Assembly (NCBI GenBank): GCA_012271065.1
Contig: JAAXHE010000255.1
Location: forward strand, 10,082-29,668
Length of the DNA stretch: 19,587 nucleotides
Source: Candidatus Latescibacterota bacterium
GTDB taxonomy: Bacteria; Latescibacterota; UBA2968; GCA-2709665
Direction: 5' to 3'
Part shown: one piece after another, positions 1 to 8,804 of the stretch
How the letters are laid out: every line of letters starts with the position of its first letter
How positions within the stretch are numbered: position 1 is the first letter of the stretch
Notes under the pieces: generated by a model
What the model was told of the DNA's origin: nothing
The model's database searches: none
The model's input: the letters and a program-made list of their open reading frames with translations, nothing else
Translations under genes and position numbers: made by a program

Positions 1-35
1 TGGGAATTTTAAGACAGCTTCTTAATAGCGTCCAT

Positions 36-1088
36 ATGGCTTTTCATTCCAGGGACTCCGTTCAGCCCGTATGGGATCGCCCTGTACTGGGCATCGAAAC
101 CTCGTGCGACGAAACAGCTGCCGCCGTTGTGGCCGGCAACCGTATTCTGTCAAACGTGATATTTTCCCAGACAGAGCACAGTCTCTACGGCGGCGTGGTC
201 CCCGAACTGGCGTCGCGGAACCACGTGCGCAAGATCGTGCCGGTCGTACGTGAGGCGCTGTCTCGGGCCGGAGTCGGGCTGGATGAACTCGGAGGAATCG
301 CGGTCACCCGCGGGCCGGGCCTCGTCGGGTGCCTTCTGGTGGGTATTTCGACTGCAAAAGGGCTGGCGTTCGGCAGCGGCCGTCCGCTGATCGGCGTGCA
401 TCATATCGAGGGGCATCTCTTCGCCGGACTGCTTGGCGATGCCGACCTTCGCCCGCCCTTTCTTGCCCTGGTGATTTCCGGTGGCCATACCCAGTTGATT
501 CATGTGCGACGTTGGGGTCTGTATGAGATCTGCGGCGAGACAAGGGACGACGCGGCGGGGGAGGCCTTCGACAAGGTTGCGAAGATGCTGGGGTTGCTGA
601 AATCCGGCGAAACGACCATGGGGGGGCCGGTCATTTCCCGGCTGGCGGAAGAAGGCGACGACGGCGCCTTTGCTTTTCCGAGGGGGCTCCGGCGTCAGGA
701 CGGGTTCGAGTTCAGCTTCAGCGGGATCAAGACATCGGTCCTGTACCACCTCAAAAGCCGTTCCGAAGCCGACGTTGCGGATCAACAGGCGGATATCGCC
801 GCCAGTTTCCAGGCGGCGGTTGTCGACGTGCTTGTGGAAAAGACAATTCGAGCGGCAGGCACGCTGAATCTGGGTCGGATTCTGTTGACGGGCGGCGTGG
901 CGGCGAATCGGCGGCTGCGGGAAGAGATGCAGCGCGCCGCCATGGAATTCGGCGTGGAGGTCTGCTTTCCGCCGCCGGTCCTGTGTACCGACAACGCGGC
1001 GATGATCGCGTGCGCCGGGGGTTTCCGGCTTGGCAGGGGCGAGCGAACGGGGCAGGATCTGGATGCCGATCCAAGGATGAAACTATAG
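36..1088 (+). CDS. tsaD: tRNA N6-adenosine threonylcarbamoyltransferase TsaD
   Basis: TsaD transfers the threonylcarbamoyl group to A37 of ANN-decoding tRNAs (t6A synthesis), working in the cytoplasm with TsaB and TsaE. The 350-residue product is close to the usual length of about 340. It begins its core with LGIETSCDET (18-27). The metal-binding HHIEGH is at 122-127, SGGHTQL at 148-154, FSFSGIKTS in the middle, and CTDNAAM at 317-323; all are hallmarks of the Kae1/TsaD ASKHA fold. The ATG at 36 is used although no clear Shine-Dalgarno sequence precedes it, and only 35 nt of upstream sequence are visible. No tsaB, tsaC or tsaE lies in the window. The next gene starts 3 nt after the stop, which suggests translational coupling. 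Identification is very secure. Confidence 0.97.
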   Translation: MAFHSRDSVQPVWDRPVLGIETSCDETAAAVVAGNRILSNVIFSQTEHSLYGGVVPELASRNHVRKIVPVVREALSRAGVGLDELGGIAVTRGPGLVGCLLVGISTAKGLAFGSGRPLIGVHHIEGHLFAGLLGDADLRPPFLALVISGGHTQLIHVRRWGLYEICGETRDDAAGEAFDKVAKMLGLLKSGETTMGGPVISRLAEEGDDGAFAFPRGLRRQDGFEFSFSGIKTSVLYHLKSRSEADVADQQADIAASFQAAVVDVLVEKTIRAAGTLNLGRILLTGGVAANRRLREEMQRAAMEFGVEVCFPPPVLCTDNAAMIACAGGFRLGRGERTGQDLDADPRMKL

Positions 1089-1091
1089 ACT

Positions 1092-3260
1092 ATGTTCCAC
1101 CTGTCAGATCTGGATCTGAGTTTGCGCGACGGATTGTGGATCGGTCTGCTCGCGCCGGTCTGTGTCTACCTGGCCTGGCAGGTGTACCGTACGCGAAAAC
1201 AGGGATTCCGGTTGGCACGTTGGTTGCTGGTATTCCGGAGCACAGTGTTCCTTCTATTGCTGGTGTTGATGATGGAACCGGTCCTGGCGCTTACGTTGCG
1301 GCGCGAGCGGAAGCCGCTGGTGGCCGTCCTGGTGGACGACAGCGAAAGTATGCGTATTGAAGATGACGGGCGGAGGCGCGGCGATCTCGCGATTGAGCTT
1401 CTCAGGAGCGGTGTGTTCGAAACGCTGGAGTCACGAGCACGGGTCGCCCGGTATCGCTTTTCCGAGTGGCTGGCGCCCTTGCCGCCGGCGGGCCTGGATT
1501 CACTGCGCTTCGACGGGCGCGCGACGGACCTGGCCGCGGCTCTGGATCTGCTGAGGGAGGAGACGGCCGGCGAGGGAATGGTCGCCGCAGTGATGATTTC
1601 CGATGGGGCGCACAACCTGGGCGCGAGGCCGGAACGGGCCGCGCTCGAGTTGGGCGCGCCCGTGTTTTCGGTCGGCGTGGGGAGCGCGGATGCTCCGAAG
1701 GATGCGGCAATCGTATCGGCCGCATGCGATCCGGTGGTCTACGTCGGGCGGACGTTGTCAATTTCGGTGGGACTCAAGTCCAGCGGATGCGAAGGTGCAA
1801 ATTCGCTTTTGGTTGTGGAAGCGGAGGGGCGCCGGGTGGCGGAGGCGCCGGTCACCCTGGCGGACGGCGAGCAGGAGGTCCGGTTTTCTGTAGCGCCGGA
1901 ACGGGCGGGCCGGCGTGTCTATCGGATTCATCTCGCGTCCCTGCCGGGGGAACGCGCAACCGCGAACAATACGGCCGTGGTCTCGGCGGAGGTAATCGAA
2001 AGCCGGCTGCGCGTCATGATTGTGGCGGGTTCCCCAAGCGCGGATCTTGCCTATCTGCGCAGGGTGCTGGAAACCAACGACAATCTTCAGGTGGAATTGC
2101 TCGTCGCCGACAGAACGGGCGAATGGCCTTTTCGGATGCGGGCGGAACTGGCAGACCCGGACTCCTCGGGGCTCCTCGTCCTGTTCGATCTGCCCGGCGA
2201 GATCATCTCCGGGCGAACCGGACGGCGGCTGGCCGAATACGTGGAATCGGGCGGCGCGATGCTCGTGGTCGGCGGACGGGCGGGATTCAACGGGACCTAC
2301 GCCCGGTCGCCGATTGCGCGCGTGCTGCCGGTCGCGTGTAATCAGGGCGCCGATACGTATCGGGAGGCGTCGTATCAGCTTGAATTGTCACGGTCGGGAA
2401 CCGTGCATCCCGTTCTTCGGATCTCGGACGACCCCCTGGCGGACCGGCAGGCCTGGAGCGATCTGCCGCCGCTACTGGCATGTAATGTAAACCATGGGCT
2501 TCAAGGCGATGCCGAAGCCCTCATCTATCATCCGATCGAGCGTGCGGGCGGGGAGAAGATGCCGCTGGTTGCGGTGCGCCGCGCAGGGCGGGGCAAAGTG
2601 ATGGCCGTGGCGGTGAGGACGTTCTGGCGGCTCGGTCTCATGATGTGGGGCGTCGGCAGGAACGACGAGGTTTCGAAGGCCTTCTGGGCGAATTCGGTGC
2701 AGTGGCTGGTCAAACGGGAGGATGTCGACCGTGTTCAGGTGGACGTGGACAAGCCGGTCTATCGCAGCGGCGCCCCGGTGACGTTCCGAGCCCGTGTCTT
2801 CAACGAGTTGCTCCGGCCGCAGGCGGGCGCCCGTGTGGTGCTTTCGGTGGTTGACGAGGGCCGCGTGCGGCAGACGATTCTGGACGATGAAGGCCAGGGG
2901 CGTTACCGGGGGCAACTGAAAGCGGGCGCCCAGGGAGAGTACGCGTTTGAAGTTCAGGCCCGGTCAGGCGGCGCGGAACTGGTCAGAGCCAAAGGGCGAT
3001 TCACCGTGGGCCGTTACAGTCTGGAATTCGAAGACACGCGGCTGAACCGGGACCTTCTCGAAAGCGTCGCCGCCCGGAGCGGAGGCGTGTTTGCGCCGCC
3101 CGATCGCTTGAGCGCGGTGTTGAGCGACCTTGACCTGGCTCCGCAGCCGGTGACGGAGTCGTACCGGGCGCGGTTGTGGGGAAAACCGTGGCCGCTCTTC
3201 GTTCTCATCTTACTCCTTGGCGTGGAATGGACGGCCAGGCGCAGGCGAGGAATGATATGA
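1092..3260 (+). CDS. Membrane protein with VWA domain and glutamine-amidotransferase-like domain
   Basis: This 722-residue protein has no experimentally established role that I recognise. Two hydrophobic segments lie near residues 14-30 and 43-63. A von Willebrand A domain follows, with MIDAS residues DDSES at 82-86, a Thr-Asp at 145-146 and MISDG ending at 172. Next come beta-rich Ig/CARDB-like stretches. A class I amidotransferase-like fold (about 320-430) contains SGGAMLVVGGRAGFNG, typical of family members that keep the fold; I see no clear catalytic triad. Another beta domain and a C-terminal membrane helix near 699-711 end the protein, followed by a basic tail. This architecture matches the large predicted 'VWA/putative glutamine amidotransferase' membrane proteins of FCB and planctomycete-type genomes. 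It starts 3 nt after tsaD and overlaps the next gene by 4 nt (ATGA), so the two are probably co-translated. Much of the chain is probably extracytoplasmic. Confidence 0.85.
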   Translation: MFHLSDLDLSLRDGLWIGLLAPVCVYLAWQVYRTRKQGFRLARWLLVFRSTVFLLLLVLMMEPVLALTLRRERKPLVAVLVDDSESMRIEDDGRRRGDLAIELLRSGVFETLESRARVARYRFSEWLAPLPPAGLDSLRFDGRATDLAAALDLLREETAGEGMVAAVMISDGAHNLGARPERAALELGAPVFSVGVGSADAPKDAAIVSAACDPVVYVGRTLSISVGLKSSGCEGANSLLVVEAEGRRVAEAPVTLADGEQEVRFSVAPERAGRRVYRIHLASLPGERATANNTAVVSAEVIESRLRVMIVAGSPSADLAYLRRVLETNDNLQVELLVADRTGEWPFRMRAELADPDSSGLLVLFDLPGEIISGRTGRRLAEYVESGGAMLVVGGRAGFNGTYARSPIARVLPVACNQGADTYREASYQLELSRSGTVHPVLRISDDPLADRQAWSDLPPLLACNVNHGLQGDAEALIYHPIERAGGEKMPLVAVRRAGRGKVMAVAVRTFWRLGLMMWGVGRNDEVSKAFWANSVQWLVKREDVDRVQVDVDKPVYRSGAPVTFRARVFNELLRPQAGARVVLSVVDEGRVRQTILDDEGQGRYRGQLKAGAQGEYAFEVQARSGGAELVRAKGRFTVGRYSLEFEDTRLNRDLLESVAARSGGVFAPPDRLSAVLSDLDLAPQPVTESYRARLWGKPWPLFVLILLLGVEWTARRRRGMI

Positions 3261-4951
3261 ACGGGCTTTCGGCCGGTCGGTGTATCGGAGTTCCGGGAAC
3301 CGGTACCAGGAGGGTTGCCGGAAGCATTGTCGTGTTTCTGGCTGTCATGATTTCATGCGCCAGGGCGGAAGGCCGCGTGGTGATCAGCGAGGTGATGTTC
3401 GATCCATCCGGCAGCGAGTTTTATGACGAGTTTATTGAGATACAGAATACGGGGAGCGAACCCGTGGACCTGGCCCGATGGATGGCCGGGGACGGCGACG
3501 AGGCGGACGGCCTGGTCTTTGAAGGCGGGTCTGTGCTGCAGCCCGGGGCGTTCGGGTTGATTCTGGACTCCGGGTATTTTGCGCACTCGACCCGTTACGA
3601 TCCGCTGCCCCCGTCCGCATTGATCCTGACGGTGGCTGACGCCACGATCGGAAACTCGGGATTGAGCAACTCCACCCCGGAGCGGATCGTTCTGGTGTCG
3701 TCGGCCGGCGACACGGTGGGCGTGATGGTGTACACGACGGGAAACAAGCCCGGGTTTTCAGAGGAGAAAGTGGACCCCGACGGCGGCGACGAACCGGAGA
3801 ACTGGATGGACTCGCGGTGGGAGGGAGGGACACCGGGACGCGTCAACAGCGTCAGTCCCAAACACTACGACCTGGCGCTGGAAAGGATTTCGGAATCGCC
3901 GTTTCCGGTTCCTGCGGGCGCCGCGCGGGATTTTGTGCTGCAGGTGATAAACCGGGGGCGCCGGGCGGCTTCGGCGTTTTCCGTAACGTTGCAGGGAATT
4001 GCCGGTTGGCATGGGGATTTCCCGGGTCTGGAGCCTGGCGGGCGTCTCCGGGTCGAGACGCCGCTCGGGATCGTGCCTCCGGGACGGCACGAATACGTGG
4101 CCAGTGTCATTTTCGATGCCGATGAGGATACTTCGAATAATCAGGTGACCTGGACGGTATTCGGCGGCGTCGGACCCCGGGCGGTGATCGTCAATGAAGT
4201 CATGTATGCTCCGGCCGAGGGTGAACCGGAATGGGTGGAACTCCATAACCGATCCGGGCAGGCGCTGGACATGGTCGCGTGGCGAATTGATGACGCGAAG
4301 TCTCCGGGCAGTCCTTTCGGAAGCGAACCCTTTCGACTGCAGCCCGATGCGTTCCTGGTGGTGACCGAGGACGAGGACCGGTTCTACAGCCGGTTTCCCG
4401 ACCGGACGGTTCAGGCTATTGCGCCCCGGAGATGGTCTCGTCTGAACGACAGCGGCGACGCCGTCGTGGTGCGCGATGCAACCGGCGCCGTTGTGGACAG
4501 TATGGTTTACGATCCGACGGCTTTCACCGGGCGGTCGCTCGAACGCATCTCCGGTTCAGGACCGAGTGTCGATAGGCTGAACTGGCTGGCAAGTACCCAC
4601 GACGACGGGGCGACGCCGGGGCGCGAGAACAGCGTGGCGCTGCAACGTGGCATCGACACTGTCAGCCTCCTGGCCGAGCCGAATCCTTTTTACGATCGGG
4701 TGGAAATACGCTATCTGCTTCCAACGCCGCGCGCCGACGTGAATCTGTGGGTGTACGACAGGTCCGGCCATCAGGTAAAGACGCTCCTCAATGCGGCTTC
4801 CGGCGGCAGCCGGCGGCGTGTGACCTGGGACGGGTCGGGTGAAAACGGCACGCAGTTGAAGCCCGGCATTTATATCTTATTTTTGGAGACTTCGTACAAA
4901 GGCCGTATCTTTAGAACCAAAGCCCCTGTCGTACTGGCGAGAGGGCTATAG
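3257..4951 (+). CDS. Secreted lamin-tail-domain protein with FlgD-like C-terminal domain
   Basis: The 564-residue product is predicted to be exported. A hydrophobic signal (about 20-34) ends in SCARA, with possible cleavage after residue 37. Cys34 after MIS only weakly resembles a lipobox, so a lipoprotein is possible. Two lamin-tail (LTD) domains are recognisable: about 40-195 (EFIEIQNTGSEPVDLARW) and about 308-460 (EWVELHNRSGQALDMVAW). A CARDB/Ig-like domain between them begins at YDLALERIS (204-212). The C-terminus (about 470-560; AEPNPFYDRVEIRYLLP, then WDGSGENGTQLKPGIYI) is a FlgD-type Ig fold, resembling surface-anchoring or sorting modules of FCB bacteria. The open frame extends upstream to a GTG at 3176. 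The ATG at 3257 is preferred because it overlaps the previous stop as ATGA, has GAGG 6 nt upstream, and places the signal peptide at the N-terminus. The function is unknown, probably adhesive or structural at the cell surface. Confidence 0.85.
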   Translation: MNGLSAGRCIGVPGTGTRRVAGSIVVFLAVMISCARAEGRVVISEVMFDPSGSEFYDEFIEIQNTGSEPVDLARWMAGDGDEADGLVFEGGSVLQPGAFGLILDSGYFAHSTRYDPLPPSALILTVADATIGNSGLSNSTPERIVLVSSAGDTVGVMVYTTGNKPGFSEEKVDPDGGDEPENWMDSRWEGGTPGRVNSVSPKHYDLALERISESPFPVPAGAARDFVLQVINRGRRAASAFSVTLQGIAGWHGDFPGLEPGGRLRVETPLGIVPPGRHEYVASVIFDADEDTSNNQVTWTVFGGVGPRAVIVNEVMYAPAEGEPEWVELHNRSGQALDMVAWRIDDAKSPGSPFGSEPFRLQPDAFLVVTEDEDRFYSRFPDRTVQAIAPRRWSRLNDSGDAVVVRDATGAVVDSMVYDPTAFTGRSLERISGSGPSVDRLNWLASTHDDGATPGRENSVALQRGIDTVSLLAEPNPFYDRVEIRYLLPTPRADVNLWVYDRSGHQVKTLLNAASGGSRRRVTWDGSGENGTQLKPGIYILFLETSYKGRIFRTKAPVVLARGL

Positions 4952-5041
4952 GAGTGCCGGCGAATCCCCTGCGCCGGAGTATCAGAGCAAACCACGCGTG
5001 TACTCTCCCCTTGTATGCATCAAGACAAGGGCGGCGCCTAT

Positions 5042-7396
5042 ATGAGAATGGAACCGAACGGAGTCATTCAGGAACCGGAAGACAGACCGGACCTGGTGAG
5101 TCAGGTCTGCGGTGTATTGCTGTTCGCGGTTGCGCTGTTAATGGCGGTAAGCCTGGTTTCCCATTCGCCGCAGGATCCACCGAATTCGGGTCGCGCGCCG
5201 GAACTGACGGAGAATTGGGCGGGGTGGATCGGCAGCCAGATCTCCTTCTATCTCCTGTTCGCGGTCGGCCACGGCGCTTACGTGCTTACGGCCATCGTAC
5301 TGATGTGGGGGTGGAATCGGTTCAGAGAACACCCGGCCCTGCCTCTGGTCTCCCGAAGCCTGGCATTGCTGGCCCTGGTGGTGGTTTATAGCGCCGCGGC
5401 GTGTGTACCTTCGCGAGGAGAGACCCATCTGTCATTTCTGATGGGCGGTTGGCTGGGCGTTACCCTTGCAGGCAGGGTCCTGGTCCCGTATCTGGGCTTT
5501 GTCGGGTCGTACATACTGTTGTGCGCCCTGTTTGTGATTTTCTTTATGGTCCTTACCCACCTGCCTTTTTCCCGAATTCCGGAACTGTGGAGGGCGGGGG
5601 CAAAGCGAAATCCGAAACGCATCTCCGGCGGGTCCACTCCCGGGCTGCTTGAACAGCCGCAGACCAGGGAGACGCCTGTGCCGGCGGCCGCGGAACCCGA
5701 CCAGCCGGAAGAAGGGAACGAATCCGGGAACCATGACGATTCCGTTCTGGTTGTTGAACCGGACGACGCCATCCCCGAGTCCTTTCCACTGTACGAAGAC
5801 GACGTGGATGAGCCCGAAGAGCAACCGGCGGTTTCGCTGGACCCCGACATCGTATCGGATCCGGTGGAGATATCCAGGTCGACCGGACTGAAGCCGAAGG
5901 TGGAAGCTTCGGGAAGCGGGGACGTCCAGTACCGGTTGCCGGACCTGGAATTGCTCAATGAGCCCACGCAGCGGGAAGAGGGGCCGGACCGGTCGGTCCT
6001 GCTGGAAGGAGCGCAGACCCTCGAGCACAGCCTCAGCAGTTTCGGCATCGAAGGCAAGGTAGTACAGGTAAATCCGGGTCCGGTCATTACGGGATACGAG
6101 GTACAGCCGCCCCGCGGGGTCAAGGTGAACCGGATCGTCAATCTTTCGGACGACCTCGCTCTGGTGATGAAAGCACGAAGCATCCGCATCCAGGCGCCGA
6201 TTCCCGGCAAAGCGGCCGTCGGCATTGAAGTACCTAACGCAAACCCTTCAACGGTCTTCCTGCGGGAGATTCTCGAATCCGACGCATTTCAGGACGCTGA
6301 CGACAAGCTGATGCTGGCGCTGGGCAAGTCCGCGACCGGAGAATCCGTCTGCACCAACCTGGCGTCCATGCCGCACCTGCTGATCGCCGGCGCGACGGGC
6401 AGCGGGAAGTCGGTATGCGTCAACGGGCTCATAACCAGCATCCTGATGCGATGCAGCCCGGAAGAGGTGCGTTTCATCATGGTGGACCCGAAGATGCTGG
6501 AGCTCTCGATCTACAACAACATTCCGCACCTGCTGGCGCCGGTCGTCACCGAACCCCAGAAGGCCTCCGAAGCCTTGAGGTGGGCCGTGGCGGAGATGGA
6601 AGACCGTTATCGAAACCTTGCGCAGTACAACGTCAGGAACATCACGGACTTCAACGACAAACTGGAGAAGATGCGCGAGGAGGCGGAATCGGAGGACGAC
6701 CGCCGTGAAATCCCCCACCTCCTGCCCTACATCGTGGTTGTGGTCGACGAACTCGCTGACCTGATGATGACGGCGCCCGCGGACATCGAGGATTCGCTGG
6801 CGCGGCTGGCGCAGATGGCGCGCGCGGTGGGCATCCATCTGATCCTGGCGACGCAGCGGCCGTCGGTAAACGTGATTACGGGCACGATCAAGGCGAACTT
6901 TCCTTCCCGCATCGCGTTTCGAGTCGCGTCGAAAGTGGATTCACGTACAATTCTGGATGGCAACGGCGCCGAGAAGCTTCTTGGCCGCGGCGATATGCTG
7001 TTCATGCCTGCGGGCAAGCCGGAACCCGTGCGCGTCCACGGCGCGAACATGACCACCGAGGAGACCGAGCGTCTGGTGGAATGGGTAAGCGGCCAGGGCG
7101 TGGAAATGGAGCAGCTGGACCTGGGCGTGGACGAAAACGAGTTGATGCTCGCCGAAGGGACCCGCGACAAGCGTTTCGACGAAGCGCTTCGACTGGTCGT
7201 TACTCACCAGCAGGGGTCGGCCTCGCTGCTTCAGCGCCGCATGAAAGTGGGATATGCACGGGCCGCGCGCCTTGTAGACGAACTGGAGCAGGCTGGAATC
7301 GTCGGCCCGTCGGACGGCAGCAGCAAGGGTCGGGAGGTGCTGGTTGGCATCGAGTATCTGGACCGGTACGGCGAGGATGAACCCGATGTTTTGTAA
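5042..7396 (+). CDS. ftsK: DNA translocase FtsK
   Basis: FtsK is a septum-located ATP-driven DNA pump that clears chromosome termini and activates XerCD recombination. The 784-residue product has four or five N-terminal membrane helices (within about 20-180). A Pro/Glu/Asp-rich linker spans roughly 190-300. The motor follows, with Walker A GATGSGKS at 450-457 and Walker B VVVVDELAD around 565-573; ATQRPSVNVITG lies in the RecA-like core. A C-terminal winged-helix gamma domain (about 715-775; FDEALRLVVTHQQGSASLLQ) would read KOPS-like DNA motifs. The ATG at 5042 is chosen for an AAGGG about 10 nt upstream; an in-frame ATG at 5015 lacks one and would add 9 residues. ftsK followed by lolA is a common gene order. 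No promoter is evident in the 90-nt gap after the preceding gene. Confidence 0.96.
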   Translation: MRMEPNGVIQEPEDRPDLVSQVCGVLLFAVALLMAVSLVSHSPQDPPNSGRAPELTENWAGWIGSQISFYLLFAVGHGAYVLTAIVLMWGWNRFREHPALPLVSRSLALLALVVVYSAAACVPSRGETHLSFLMGGWLGVTLAGRVLVPYLGFVGSYILLCALFVIFFMVLTHLPFSRIPELWRAGAKRNPKRISGGSTPGLLEQPQTRETPVPAAAEPDQPEEGNESGNHDDSVLVVEPDDAIPESFPLYEDDVDEPEEQPAVSLDPDIVSDPVEISRSTGLKPKVEASGSGDVQYRLPDLELLNEPTQREEGPDRSVLLEGAQTLEHSLSSFGIEGKVVQVNPGPVITGYEVQPPRGVKVNRIVNLSDDLALVMKARSIRIQAPIPGKAAVGIEVPNANPSTVFLREILESDAFQDADDKLMLALGKSATGESVCTNLASMPHLLIAGATGSGKSVCVNGLITSILMRCSPEEVRFIMVDPKMLELSIYNNIPHLLAPVVTEPQKASEALRWAVAEMEDRYRNLAQYNVRNITDFNDKLEKMREEAESEDDRREIPHLLPYIVVVVDELADLMMTAPADIEDSLARLAQMARAVGIHLILATQRPSVNVITGTIKANFPSRIAFRVASKVDSRTILDGNGAEKLLGRGDMLFMPAGKPEPVRVHGANMTTEETERLVEWVSGQGVEMEQLDLGVDENELMLAEGTRDKRFDEALRLVVTHQQGSASLLQRRMKVGYARAARLVDELEQAGIVGPSDGSSKGREVLVGIEYLDRYGEDEPDVL

Positions 7397-7481
7397 GTAT
7401 CGGACAGAAAACGGTGATCGGCGAGGCCTCCCGGCGTTCGTCCGGACGCCCTTCGCCGGCTTTGAACTCGGGGCGAAGCGC

Positions 7482-8141
7482 ATGGATGCGGGACGGCTAG
7501 GGTTTCTGTTGTTCGCGGGCGCGCTCCTGATACCGGCGGACGCGCCGGGCATCGACGGACGGGAGGTGATTCGCCGTCAGCAGCAGCGGTACGATAGGCT
7601 CACGAGTATTTCCGCCCGGTTCACGAAATCCCACTATTGGAAACTCGTGGACCAGAAGACGCAACTGAGCGGTAACCTCCACGTGGAAAAACCGAATCGG
7701 TTCCGTTTCGAGACGCGGGTGCAGACGGTGGTGTCGGATGGAGAACGCGCCTGGAACTACACACCCGAGAACGAACAGGTTCTGCTGAGCAGCTACGATC
7801 GGGCGAAGGGCGACAGGAGCTACGAAAAACTGCTCTTCGACCTCATTCTGCTGGGAGGATACGAAGACAGATACGACCCCAGGCTCGCCGGAGAGGAAAG
7901 AGTGGACGGCAAGCGATGTTACCGCGTGGAATTGACGGCCCGTGAGGAGGAGAGCTATATTGCCCGCGTCCGGTTGTGGGTGGACAGAAAGCTCTGGCTG
8001 GTCCGCCGTGCGGAATATCTGAATTTGAACGAAGATGTAACCACCTACGATATTTCCCGCTTGAAAGTGGACGCGAAACTGAAGCCGGAACTGTTCACCT
8101 TCGTGCCGCCGGACGGCGTCGAGGTGATCGACCTGAGGTGA
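7482..8141 (+). CDS. lolA: Outer-membrane lipoprotein carrier protein LolA
   Basis: LolA is a periplasmic chaperone that takes lipoproteins from the LolCDE transporter to the outer membrane. From the ATG at 7482 the product has 219 residues and starts with a signal peptide (MDAGRLGFLLFAGALLIPADA). The diagnostic LolA block follows: SGNLHVEKPNRFRFET, then VVSDGERAWNYTPENEQV, giving the half-open beta barrel. LWVDRKLWLVRRAEY and a C-terminal LKPELFTFVPPDGVEVI also fit. The frame is open further upstream into ftsK (TTG at 7344, ATG at 7386). Those starts would bury the signal sequence behind 30-45 polar residues, so 7482 is preferred; GGGG sits about 8 nt upstream. The gene follows ftsK, as in many bacteria. 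There is no clear terminator after the stop; a repeat-filled region begins within 20 nt. Confidence 0.88.
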   Translation: MDAGRLGFLLFAGALLIPADAPGIDGREVIRRQQQRYDRLTSISARFTKSHYWKLVDQKTQLSGNLHVEKPNRFRFETRVQTVVSDGERAWNYTPENEQVLLSSYDRAKGDRSYEKLLFDLILLGGYEDRYDPRLAGEERVDGKRCYRVELTAREEESYIARVRLWVDRKLWLVRRAEYLNLNEDVTTYDISRLKVDAKLKPELFTFVPPDGVEVIDLR

Positions 8142-8160
8142 CTACGACGCCGGCAGGGAC

Positions 8161-8184
8161 GAATACGGGAATACGAGAATACGA
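8161..8184 (-). repeat. Three 8-bp tandem units, reverse orientation
   Basis: The plus strand reads GAATACGG, GAATACGA, GAATACGA in direct succession, followed by a degenerate GAAAACCC. Read on the minus strand and rephased, the units are YTCGTATT, the same pattern as the TTCGTAGT octamers before prfB and bamA. They start 19 nt after the lolA stop. Confidence 0.6.
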
Positions 8185-8321
8185 GAAAACCCACTGCTGT
8201 CCAAGAACCGCGGGATTCCTGGAGATGAGGTTCGAAAAGTGGATTCGATTGGCGATTATGTACGGGTTTGAACCCGATAACGAGAACCAGGTTGCCATGG
8301 GTTCACGTTTGATGCAATACA

Positions 8322-8349
8322 TGTCATTCTGAGCAGATTCGAAGCATCT
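8322..8349 (+). repeat. Dispersed 28-nt repeat, copy 1 (TGTCATTCTGAGC family)
   Basis: It begins TGTCATTCTGAGC and ends TCGAAGCATCT. It matches the copy at 8585-8612 at all but four of 28 positions, and some similarity extends a few bases upstream (TGCAA..CA). Repeats of this TGTCATTCTGAGC...GAAGAATCT type are familiar from intergenic regions of many uncultured bacterial genomes; that recollection was not checked by a search. Confidence 0.65.
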
Positions 8350-8439
8350 TTCACCGCTTCCGTGCCGCGCTGGGGGCGGACGTGCTGCCTCTCAGGCATC
8401 GATACGTGCAAACCGAACGGGATGATCCCATGCTGCAGT

Positions 8440-8534
8440 AGATCCTTCGTCGGCCTGCTCTGCATGGCAGTGTGCTCTTACGTGTAACGGACGTGTTTCG
8501 CCGACGTCGTACGCAGTCCTCCTCTGGATGACAG
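8440..8534 (-). repeat. Possible inverted relative of the TGTCAT-type repeat
   Basis: Read on the minus strand, this begins CTGTCATCCAGAGGAGG (from 8534) and ends GACGAAGGATCT (at 8440). Both ends resemble the two ends of the plus-strand repeats (TGTCATTCTGAG... and ...GAAGAATCT), but about 65 unrelated bases separate them. The match is partial, so this could be a composite or decayed copy. Confidence 0.35.
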
Positions 8535-8584
8535 TTTTGGCGAAGGTGTGGGCTAAGCGTTTCACCAGTGGCTATTGCAAAGCA

Positions 8585-8612
8585 TGTCATTCTGAGCGGA
8601 GTCGAAGAATCT
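8585..8612 (+). repeat. Dispersed 28-nt repeat, copy 2 (TGTCATTCTGAGC family)
   Basis: TGTCATTCTGAGCGGAGTCG followed by AAGAATCT. It has the same orientation as copy 1, 263 nt away, with a GCAA..CA string just before both. The minus-strand translation (DSSTPLRMTC) is a frequent signature of spurious ORFs made by this repeat family. Confidence 0.65.
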
Positions 8613-8804
8613 CCCGTATACTCGATTGGACGTGTAGCGCATTCCCGTTGAAGACGAACCTGTGCGCGGACGCCTGGCCAGCCTTTCGGCCTCCTTTGCA
8701 TAACATTCGGGCTAAAGTGTGAAGGATACATTTCGCGACTTTCGTAGTGAATCAAACCCGTTTTTGGACAGGTGTGGAGAATACCATAAGACGAATGATG
8801 TATT

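Noticed and set aside
8..21. TTTAAGACAGCTTC upstream of tsaD, repeated exactly at 17620-17633 upstream of ompH
   Set aside because: A single 14-nt match is about what chance gives in a sequence of this length. Its distance to the start codon is similar in both places, so a genome-wide count would be worthwhile, but on its own it is not evidence.
4957..4977. CCGGCG/CGCCGG hairpin after the lamin-tail gene as a terminator
   Set aside because: It has only a 6-bp stem with a 9-nt loop and no following T tract.
8764..8792. TTGGAC-17-TAAGAC as a prfB promoter
   Set aside because: Each hexamer matches consensus at only about three of six positions. No stronger candidate was found, but this one is not supportable.
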